A stretch of DNA of 5,635 bases from Saprospiraceae bacterium UBA7328 (GTDB taxonomy: Bacteria; Bacteroidota; Bacteroidia; Chitinophagales; Saprospiraceae), in assembly GCA_002471345.1 (NCBI GenBank), contig DKPS01000152.1:1-5635 (forward strand), written 5' to 3'. A model generated the notes under the pieces. It was not told the origin of the DNA. It was given only the letters and a program-made list of their open reading frames with translations, and made no database searches. The position numbers and the translations under genes were made by a program. This document shows positions 1 through 5,635 of the stretch, in pieces; the first letter of the stretch is position 1, and every line of letters starts with the position of its first letter.

Positions 1-1441
1 TATTTCTTCCAATATCAGAAAGAGAAACCAATGCAATAGGCTGAGGCAAGCCAATTCCTAATAGACATATCTGCTCGATATCGTCATTCCCTTGAAATTT
101 AAATTCTATAGGAGCAGGTACGATAAACTGGCCTTTAGCTGTCTTAAATGTATCCTTGATTCTCCCAGTCAGAAAGAGATAACCTTCATCGTCAATATAC
201 CCTTGATCACCAGTGTGAAGCCATCCATCTTTTACAGTTTTAGCAGTTTGTTCCGGGTTTTTATAGTATCCATTCATTATGAAAGAAGCTTTCATTAACA
301 CTTCTCCTGTCGCTTCGTCTATTTTTAGCTCTGCATTTGCATTTGCTTTTCCTACGGATCCTGGTCGGCTTACTTCTGCTGGCAACCATGTACATACTGC
401 ACAATTTTCAGTCATGCCGTAGCCTTCAGAAATGTTTATTCCTAGTTTCTTGTACCAGTCTTTGCATTCTTCAGTGATAGGAGCAGCTCCTGATACGTTA
501 ACTCTGGCGTCATTTAATCCCAATCCTTTTTTGATCTTGCTTTTAATCATACTAGACACTATTGGGATGGACAGCAATCTATCCAGTTTTTTTTGCGGCA
601 TTTTACTGAGTAAGCCCAGTTGAAATTTAGTCCAGATTCTGGGTACAGCAAAAAATACAGTTGGGCTTGTGTCCACAAGATTTTGAGTAAAAGTTTGCAG
701 ATTTTCAGCAAACGAAATACTTCCACCATAAGTGATGGCAGTATTTTCTACAATCATTCTTTCTGCTATATGATTCAGAGGTAAAAAAGAGAAATATCTA
801 TTGTCACCATCAAAAGATACTTTTAGATTATTACTCTCTTTGGAAGCATCCAAAAGATCTTTTAGTTTTTTATAGGACAATACGACTCCTTTTGGTGTGC
901 CTGTGGTACCAGATGTAAAAACAATCGTCCATGTATCTTCAAAATTCGGCACTGGATAACCCTCTAATGGCTTGTGTTGTTCTAAAAGGTCCTCCCAAGC
1001 TGTACCTTTATCTATAATTGCTCCCGAGGAATATTGCGGAAATTTGATGATTGGCATGTCTTTAGGGATGCCCGTGCTCATATCTTTCCACTCATCAATT
1101 TTTCCAATAAAGACTAACTCTACATCACCGATCGTAAGAACTTCATTTAATTGTTTTCCAGTGAGTGTAGCATACAACGGGACTGATACATGACCTGACA
1201 TCATAATAGCTAAATCCGTCATAATCCACTCTGCGCAGTTCTTCGAAACCAGGCCAATATTACTTTTTGGTGGAAGATTATAGGATTGTATCGCAGTGGC
1301 TATTTTCCTAGATATTTGGCCTACTTCTTTCCATGTATATGTTTTCCATTTATCACCAAAAGGTTGACGTAGAAATACTTTTTCAGGTGTATTGGATTCT
1401 TTTTCATAGAATAAATCGAGGAGCGTATTCTCTTTTGGCAT
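1..1441 (-). CDS. Long-chain fatty-acid--CoA ligase (AMP-forming), C-terminus cut by window edge
   Basis: This enzyme should activate long-chain fatty acids to acyl-CoA through an acyl-adenylate (ATP + fatty acid + CoA), in the cytoplasm or at the inner face of the membrane, feeding lipid synthesis or beta-oxidation. The reading frame is open from the ATG at 1441 to base 1 and gives 480 residues. The adenylate-forming motifs appear in order: P-loop TSGTTGTPKG at residues 176-185, FLPLNHIAER at 219-228, GYGMTE at 340-345, and WLHTGD ending at D412. LTGRIKD (424-430) and KGQFIVPAPIE (436-446) follow, then GLPQPIALV (464-472). The LPLNHIAER and VPAPIE signatures point to the long-chain (FadD15-like) branch rather than to acetyl-CoA synthetases. 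Family members usually have about 580-600 residues, so roughly 100 C-terminal residues are outside the window. The start is supported by an in-frame TGA a short way upstream with no other ATG between, and by the typical N-terminal NTLLDLFYEKE. No Shine-Dalgarno is visible; the leader is A-rich. The exact chain-length preference cannot be told from sequence. Confidence 0.93.
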   Translation of the reverse strand, partial: MPKENTLLDLFYEKESNTPEKVFLRQPFGDKWKTYTWKEVGQISRKIATAIQSYNLPPKSNIGLVSKNCAEWIMTDLAIMMSGHVSVPLYATLTGKQLNEVLTIGDVELVFIGKIDEWKDMSTGIPKDMPIIKFPQYSSGAIIDKGTAWEDLLEQHKPLEGYPVPNFEDTWTIVFTSGTTGTPKGVVLSYKKLKDLLDASKESNNLKVSFDGDNRYFSFLPLNHIAERMIVENTAITYGGSISFAENLQTFTQNLVDTSPTVFFAVPRIWTKFQLGLLSKMPQKKLDRLLSIPIVSSMIKSKIKKGLGLNDARVNVSGAAPITEECKDWYKKLGINISEGYGMTENCAVCTWLPAEVSRPGSVGKANANAELKIDEATGEVLMKASFIMNGYYKNPEQTAKTVKDGWLHTGDQGYIDDEGYLFLTGRIKDTFKTAKGQFIVPAPIEFKFQGNDDIEQICLLGIGLPQPIALVSLSDIGRN

Positions 1442-1602
1442 TAATAGTTTTTTAGATTGAAAACTTATGATTCCCTCATTTTGGATTTGAAGAATTCAGA
1501 GGCCTTCATAATTCTAAAAGAATTAATTAGGCTTCTGGCATAATAATAGCAATTTTGAAAGATATGCAGATGATTAGATCGTCTCGAGATGAAAAAAAAC
1601 AA

Positions 1603-1633
1603 CAATGGTATAAGTAAAAACTCTTTTGCCAAA
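1603..1633 (-). promoter_or_regulatory. Candidate Bacteroidota-type promoter for the acyl-CoA ligase gene
   Basis: On the minus strand, TTTG (1633-1630) is followed after 19 bases by TACCATTG (1610-1603). This matches the Bacteroidota primary-sigma pattern TTTG (-33) and TAnnTTTG (-7) with one mismatch, and the spacing is in the usual range. Transcription would start near 1597, leaving a leader of about 155 bases before the ATG at 1441. It is a pattern match only, in AT-rich DNA where chance hits are common. Confidence 0.35.
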
Positions 1634-1652
1634 GAATAATAAGATAAACTTG
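1625..1652 (+). promoter_or_regulatory. Candidate promoter for the zinc metalloprotease gene
   Basis: On the plus strand, TTTG (1625-1628) is followed after 16 bases by TAAACTTG (1645-1652), one mismatch from the Bacteroidota -7 element TAnnTTTG. The spacing is a few bases shorter than usual, which lowers confidence. Transcription would start around 1658 and leave a very short leader before the ATG at 1672. The element overlaps the -33 region of the opposite-strand candidate. Confidence 0.25.
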
Positions 1653-1671
1653 AAAAGACTAAAACTGAGGT

Positions 1672-4068
1672 ATGAAAAAGAATCCAATTTTCATTTTAAC
1701 AATTTTCTTTTTGATAACGTCCACGGCTATAATAGGCCAGAAGGACAGTTCCCAAGTAAAAAAAGATAAGGGCCCTAAAGAATACGCTGACCTGATTACT
1801 GAGGATGCCTTGACAGATGAAGGCTTGTTTGCTGTCCATCAAGTAAATGATAAGTATTATTTCGAAATTCCAGATGATCTTTTGGAGAAGGAAATATTGG
1901 TCGTGAGTCGAATTTCTGGTTTTGTAAAAAATCTAAATTTTGGAGGAGCAGGAATGAAGTCAAGGCCGCAGCAAGTGATCAGATTTCAGAAAAAAGGTGA
2001 CAATATAATTCTGAGATCCGTGTCATACAATAGTGTGGCTAGTGAAGATGATCCAATTTATAATTCAGTGGTCAATAATAACTTCGAACCTGTAATCCAA
2101 GTTCTGAGTATAGCCGCTACTGGGAAAGAAAAGAATTCAAGTATCATAGAAGTCAATCCACTTTTCACAAAGGATGTTGCAATGATAGGAGCGCTCAGAG
2201 ATAGCCAGAGAAAGAACTTTGGAATAAAAGGCCTTGATGATAAAAGAAGCTTTATTGAGTATATGAAAAGTTTTCCTGAGAATGTGGAGGTGAGGCATGT
2301 GCTCACATACAGAGGAGATAATTTGCCCGATAATAACATTACTCAAACGCTTTCATTACAAATGAATCAATCATTCATTCTGTTACCAGAAGACCAGATG
2401 ATTGCAAGGAGATATGACGAGAGAGTATCGTATTTCTCTATAAGACAAAATGACTATAGCTCAGATGAACAAAGAGCGGCAGAGAAAAGATATATCACCA
2501 AATGGAAACTTGTACCTAAAGACATTGAGGCTTACAAAAGAGGGGAACTTGTAGAACCAATAAAACCAATTGTCTACTATATAGATCCAGCTACACCTGA
2601 CAAATGGAAACCTTTTATCAAGCAAGGTGTGGATGACTGGAAACCTGCATTTGAAGCTGCAGGGTTTAAAAATGCAATATATGCTGCTGATCCACCGAGC
2701 AAAGAAGAAGATCCTGATTGGAGCCCAGAAGATGTGAGATATAGTGTGATTAGATATATAAGTACCGATATACAAAACGCTCAAGGGCCTCACGTACATG
2801 ATCCACGTACTGGAGAAATTTTAGAGAGTGATATTCTGTGGTATCATAATGTGATGAATCTTCTTCGTAATTGGTTCTTTATTCAGACAGCAGCTATCAA
2901 TAAGGAGGCTCAAGGAGTAAAATTTAAAGATGAAGTAATGGGCGAACTCATCAGATTTGTTGCAGCTCATGAAGTTGGTCATACCTTAGGATTACCTCAT
3001 AACATGGGCTCTAGTTCGGCTTATCATGTCGATTCTTTAAGGTCAAAATCTTTTACGGATACACATGGTACAGCTCCTTCTATCATGGATTATGCTAGAT
3101 TTAACTACATCGCACAACCAGAAGATGGAGTAACAAATATGTATCCAGGTATAGGAGAATATGATGAGTGGAGCATTATCTATGGATATAAATATATCCC
3201 TGATGCTTTGACTAGTGAAGATGAAAAACCAATTCTTCACAATTGGGTTTTAGAAAAAGCAGATCAACCAGAATATAGGTTTGGGCAAATCACAGGAATA
3301 GATCCTACAGCACAAACTGAAGATCTAGGACATGATGCGATGCTGGCATCAGAATTAGGAATAAAAAACCTGAAACGCATAGTGCCACAACTTACTAAGT
3401 GGGCAGATGAACCGGGTGAAACTTATGATGATTTAGAAGAACTATATAGTAATGTATTTTCTCAGTTGAATAGATATTATGGCCATGTGACAAGGAATGT
3501 AGGAGGTATCTATAAGTATTCAAAAACTGCTGATGAAAATGGAGCAGTATTTACTCATGTAGACAAAGATAAGCAAGCCAGAGCGGTGAATTTTATGCTA
3601 CGTCATTTGTATAACACACCAACTTGGTTAATGGATAAGGAAGTATACTCTTACATCGATTATACTGGCCATATTGGAAAAATAAGAACAGCTCAGGACA
3701 GAAACCTCAATTTACTCTTCCAAACTGACCGGCTGATGAGAATGGAAGAAAATGAAACATTAAATGGCAGCGCTGCTTATAGTCTGGATCGACTGTTCTT
3801 GGACACAAGAACTGGGATGTTTGGAAATGGAAAATCCAATGTAGATGCTGTGAAAAGAGGAGCGCAAAGAGCTTATGTAGAGAAAATGAAGGACTTATTA
3901 GAAAGTGATGATGACCAAGTGATGAGAAGTGATATTCAGCCTATGGTGTATGGTCATTTAACTGAGCTAAAAGAACTTTTATCTAAATCGAAAAACAATA
4001 ATAGAAGCATGAAATATCACAATGCTGAGTTAGTAAACAGAATAGACGAGATATTAGATAAGGATTGA
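1672..4068 (+). CDS. Exported zinc-dependent metalloprotease (DUF5118-DUF5117-DUF4953, met-zincin type)
   Basis: This is a complete 798-residue predicted secreted or periplasmic metallopeptidase; its natural substrate is unknown. Residues 1 to about 22 form a signal peptide: a KK start, a hydrophobic core FILTIFFLI, then STAIIG; there is no lipobox cysteine. The N-terminal part resembles the DUF5118 segment (about 36-85) and DUF5117 (about 90-290), followed by the conserved YYIDPATP (302-309) and HVHDPRTGEI (374-383). The zinc site is HEVGHTLGLPH at 433-443: H433, H437 and H443 are the likely ligands and E434 the likely general base. SIMDY at 470-474 supplies the Met-turn (M472), and GEYDEWSIIYGYKY at 495-508 is a further family-like block. 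All expected catalytic residues are present, so the enzyme looks intact, and the length is normal for the family (about 800-850). There is no T9SS sorting domain, so it probably stays in the periplasm or envelope, or leaves by another route. The start is set by the signal peptide directly after ATG. A GAGG lies only one base before the ATG, too close to act as a standard ribosome binding site. It stands alone between a divergent and a convergent neighbour. Confidence 0.95.
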   Translation: MKKNPIFILTIFFLITSTAIIGQKDSSQVKKDKGPKEYADLITEDALTDEGLFAVHQVNDKYYFEIPDDLLEKEILVVSRISGFVKNLNFGGAGMKSRPQQVIRFQKKGDNIILRSVSYNSVASEDDPIYNSVVNNNFEPVIQVLSIAATGKEKNSSIIEVNPLFTKDVAMIGALRDSQRKNFGIKGLDDKRSFIEYMKSFPENVEVRHVLTYRGDNLPDNNITQTLSLQMNQSFILLPEDQMIARRYDERVSYFSIRQNDYSSDEQRAAEKRYITKWKLVPKDIEAYKRGELVEPIKPIVYYIDPATPDKWKPFIKQGVDDWKPAFEAAGFKNAIYAADPPSKEEDPDWSPEDVRYSVIRYISTDIQNAQGPHVHDPRTGEILESDILWYHNVMNLLRNWFFIQTAAINKEAQGVKFKDEVMGELIRFVAAHEVGHTLGLPHNMGSSSAYHVDSLRSKSFTDTHGTAPSIMDYARFNYIAQPEDGVTNMYPGIGEYDEWSIIYGYKYIPDALTSEDEKPILHNWVLEKADQPEYRFGQITGIDPTAQTEDLGHDAMLASELGIKNLKRIVPQLTKWADEPGETYDDLEELYSNVFSQLNRYYGHVTRNVGGIYKYSKTADENGAVFTHVDKDKQARAVNFMLRHLYNTPTWLMDKEVYSYIDYTGHIGKIRTAQDRNLNLLFQTDRLMRMEENETLNGSAAYSLDRLFLDTRTGMFGNGKSNVDAVKRGAQRAYVEKMKDLLESDDDQVMRSDIQPMVYGHLTELKELLSKSKNNNRSMKYHNAELVNRIDEILDKD

Positions 4069-4251
4069 AATTTTTAAATAGGTCACACTTTATAATGATC
4101 CAAGATATCCTTTCTTTGGAAATGAGGGGAAGTGTCTTCTTGATAATGTATTCAAGTAACTCCGTGATTGATTAAAAATGAGATCACTTTACTAGGATGA
4201 TATACTTGACCAAAAGCTCTTTTTCAAAGAAGGGTTGAAGGATTAGTTCTA
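4069..4251. other. Convergent intergenic spacer without a clear terminator
   Basis: This spacer separates the stop codons of two convergent genes. I find only weak inverted repeats: CTTGA/TCAAG (4139-4156, 8-base loop), GTGAT/ATCAC (starting near 4164, 14-base loop), and TCTTT/AAAGA (4218-4230, 3-base loop). None has a GC-rich stem followed by a T-run on either strand, so no intrinsic terminator is called. No open reading frame with recognisable content is present. Confidence 0.5.
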
Positions 4252-5635
4252 TTACAATTTTACTACCTTTCTAAATACATTAGACTTGCCTACCGTATAC
4301 TTCACTATATATGTGCCTGGCAATAAATGACTTGTAGAGATGTCTGTTGTTTGATCAAAAGATTGGTCCACTATTCTTTGTCCTTGCATTGTATAAAGTG
4401 AAACATGTCCTTTAGCTAATGATTTATCCAGCACATTGATTCTCAATATATCTGATACTGGATTAGGATTTATGGACAATACTCCATCTATTTTGATCTC
4501 TTCCTCAGTTGCTGTGGATAAATCTCGAACTCCATTGCCCATATAGACTCCCCAGTCAGCATCTTCAATAAAGATAAAAGCATCTCCAGTAGCGGATATC
4601 TTATCTTCATTCAGATCAGTAATGGCCAGTATATCTTTTCCACTATTCTCCACAGAGAAGATTATCTTGTCATCCTTGAGAGAGTAGGAAGGATAGCCAG
4701 GAGTGTTGTTTTCAAATATTTCATTGATATCACCAGTTTCTCTATTTACACCTAAGACTGAAAATTTTCTGTCTTCGTCAGTCTCACCTTCTTCAATAAA
4801 ATCAAAAGCTATGATATTCGGACTGTTTTTTGAAAAAGTAGGATTTCCTATACTTACATCTTCAGGGAGGCCATTAAAGAGTTTAAAAATGTTACCTAAA
4901 GCATATCTGTTTTCAGCGTTATTCCAAACATTTATTACACCTATATCCCAATAACTCAAGTCTTGTCCAAGAGCTCCAGATAATTCATTAAAGGCATCGT
5001 ATATAATATTCTCACCACTGAGATCAAATTCTAAAACATCAGCAAATTTCACACCCTCTGTAGATGTATTGTCTTGAGAAAAAGTAGGGTTAAAAAGTTC
5101 ATACTCCTGACTAGTATTACCCACTAAGTCGAAGACTATCAGTTTATTGTCAAACTCTCCTATATTGAGATCACCGGTAAGTGCTGCAATTTTACTTCCG
5201 TCTCTAGAGATTACAGCATTTCTATATTCACCAGATTCAGTGACTATGAAGTCTCTTGTAATTTGTTGTGTAGACCAATTAATTTCTACAGCTTGGATCT
5301 GCTTATTCTGATTTACAAAAATGATAAATTGGCCATTGTCAGTAACACTAGGTCGACTTATGTGCGATGTAGAGCTTATAGTACCAAACTCTTCTCCTGA
5401 AGCTGTATTTATACTTACTTTGCTGAGATCTACATCGCTCCAAACGACATATTCATCTCCTGGGTTCTCATCAAAGTCTTCGACCTCTTGGGTGACATTT
5501 TCACCACTTATTCCCACGGCATCAAAAGCATTAGCTACAGCACTTGCTACATTCTGACCATAGTCTTCAGAAGCTGCCTGTATAGTTGCTATTCTCATGT
5601 CAGCAAAATTGGATGTAGATCTGAGATATTGGCGT
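4252..5635 (-). CDS. Secreted multidomain protein: M4 (thermolysin-like) peptidase C-terminus, PD40/TolB-like propeller, T9SS tail; N-terminus cut by window edge
   Basis: The frame is open from the right edge to the TAA at 4252-4254 and shows 460 complete codons. The visible part starts with the last helices of a thermolysin-like M4 peptidase, then a linker rich in Asp and Glu. Next comes a region of repeated beta-sheet units with PD40/TolB-like phrases: SRPSVTDNGQFIIFV, NAVISRDGSKIAALTG, FDLSGENIIYDAF, NPTFSKNSPNIIAFDF, YPSYSLKDDKIIFSV. I count about five or six such units, consistent with a propeller. A type IX secretion sorting domain ends the protein. The likely role is extracellular or cell-surface proteolysis, with the propeller as a binding or scaffolding module. 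The M4 zinc site (HEXXH, the downstream Glu and the active-site His) is outside the window, so activity cannot be judged. The Met at 5598 should not be taken as the start: codons before it (RQYLRSTSNFAD) continue the M4 helix, and no signal peptide follows it. The full protein probably has several hundred more residues with a signal peptide and propeptide. Confidence is high for the frame and the T9SS tail, good for the M4 tail, and moderate for the propeller. Confidence 0.88.
   Translation of the reverse strand, partial: RQYLRSTSNFADMRIATIQAASEDYGQNVASAVANAFDAVGISGENVTQEVEDFDENPGDEYVVWSDVDLSKVSINTASGEEFGTISSTSHISRPSVTDNGQFIIFVNQNKQIQAVEINWSTQQITRDFIVTESGEYRNAVISRDGSKIAALTGDLNIGEFDNKLIVFDLVGNTSQEYELFNPTFSQDNTSTEGVKFADVLEFDLSGENIIYDAFNELSGALGQDLSYWDIGVINVWNNAENRYALGNIFKLFNGLPEDVSIGNPTFSKNSPNIIAFDFIEEGETDEDRKFSVLGVNRETGDINEIFENNTPGYPSYSLKDDKIIFSVENSGKDILAITDLNEDKISATGDAFIFIEDADWGVYMGNGVRDLSTATEEEIKIDGVLSINPNPVSDILRINVLDKSLAKGHVSLYTMQGQRIVDQSFDQTTDISTSHLLPGTYIVKYTVGKSNVFRKVVKL
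4255..4482 (-). other. Type IX secretion system C-terminal sorting domain (type A)
   Basis: The last 76 residues fit the type A T9SS signal. SINPNPVSDILRI opens the domain, LYTMQGQRIV is the middle strand, LLPGTYIVKY is the typical late strand, and RKVVKL ends the protein with the basic-hydrophobic tail. Such domains direct export across the outer membrane by the T9SS, normally followed by removal of the domain and surface attachment or release. This is the strongest taxonomic marker in the window. Confidence 0.93.
4549..5457 (-). other. PD40/TolB-like beta-propeller region
   Basis: This stretch of about 300 residues lies between the M4 tail and the sorting domain. It repeats a pattern of a Pro/Ser turn, then (S/T)-x-(D/N)-G-x-x-(I/L) and a hydrophobic strand, followed by strands such as NKLIVFDLVG and FSVLGVNRETGD, as in WD40-like PD40 blades. 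Blade count (five or six) and boundaries are estimated by eye. Such propellers usually bind proteins or polysaccharides; the partner here is unknown. Confidence 0.65.
5509..5635 (-). other. C-terminal helices of an M4 (thermolysin family) peptidase domain
   Basis: Reading leftwards from the edge, the protein has QYLRSTSNFADMR, then IATIQAASEDYG, then VASAVANAFDAVGI. The end of thermolysin as I recall it has the same order and spacing: QYLTPTSNFSQLR, AAAVQSATDLYG, EVASVKQAFDAVGV. The match covers about 42 residues without a gap of note and stops where the M4 fold normally stops. It identifies the missing upstream part as an M4 peptidase by homology; the catalytic residues themselves are not visible here. 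Confidence 0.85.

Noticed and set aside
92..1193. Plus-strand open frames of 63 to 73 codons in the left part.
   Set aside because: They are antisense to the acyl-CoA ligase, whose motifs occur in order on the minus strand throughout.
1564..1617. A 17-codon open frame (ATG to TAA) upstream of the metalloprotease, in the same frame.
   Set aside because: It has no ribosome binding site, no recognisable content, and lies in the likely promoter region; chance in AT-rich DNA explains it.
1667..1670. GAGG just before the metalloprotease ATG as a Shine-Dalgarno sequence.
   Set aside because: Only one base separates it from the ATG, too close for normal pairing, and Bacteroidota generally rely little on this signal.
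2058..2799. Minus-strand open frames of 69 to 112 codons inside the metalloprotease gene.
   Set aside because: They lie opposite a full-length conserved coding region and their translations show no domain pattern; they are shadow frames.
4139..4230. Short inverted repeats in the convergent spacer as a bidirectional terminator.
   Set aside because: Stems are five base pairs, AT-rich or with long loops, and no T-run follows on either strand.

Overview
This AT-rich window most likely comes from a member of the phylum Bacteroidota. The best evidence is a C-terminal type IX secretion (T9SS) sorting domain on one protein. It is supported by a secreted DUF5117/DUF4953-type metalloprotease of a kind common in that phylum, by gene starts without a usable Shine-Dalgarno sequence, and by candidate promoters resembling the Bacteroidota TTTG / TAnnTTTG type. 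I cannot name a genus.

Layout. (1) Minus strand, 1441 down to the left edge: the first 480 residues of a long-chain fatty-acid--CoA ligase of the AMP-forming, adenylate-forming superfamily; its C-terminus lies outside the window. (2) 1442-1671: a divergent intergenic region with candidate promoters for both flanking genes. (3) Plus strand, 1672-4068: a complete 798-residue exported zinc metalloprotease with a signal peptide, an HEXXHXXGXXH site and a Met-turn. (4) 4069-4251: a convergent spacer without a clear terminator. (5) Minus strand, right edge down to 4252: the C-terminal part of a multidomain secreted protein. It holds the last helices of a thermolysin-like (M4) peptidase domain, then a PD40/TolB-like beta-propeller, then a T9SS type A sorting domain. 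Its N-terminus lies outside the window, and the Met at 5598 is internal to the M4 fold.

The genes do not form one operon: the first and second diverge and the second and third converge. The common thread between the last two is extracellular or cell-envelope proteolysis, while the ligase belongs to lipid and fatty-acid activation in the cytoplasm. I see no RNA gene, mobile element, CRISPR array or phage feature. The most interesting item is the M4 / propeller / T9SS architecture at the right edge, which would be missed if the gene were called from its first in-window Met.
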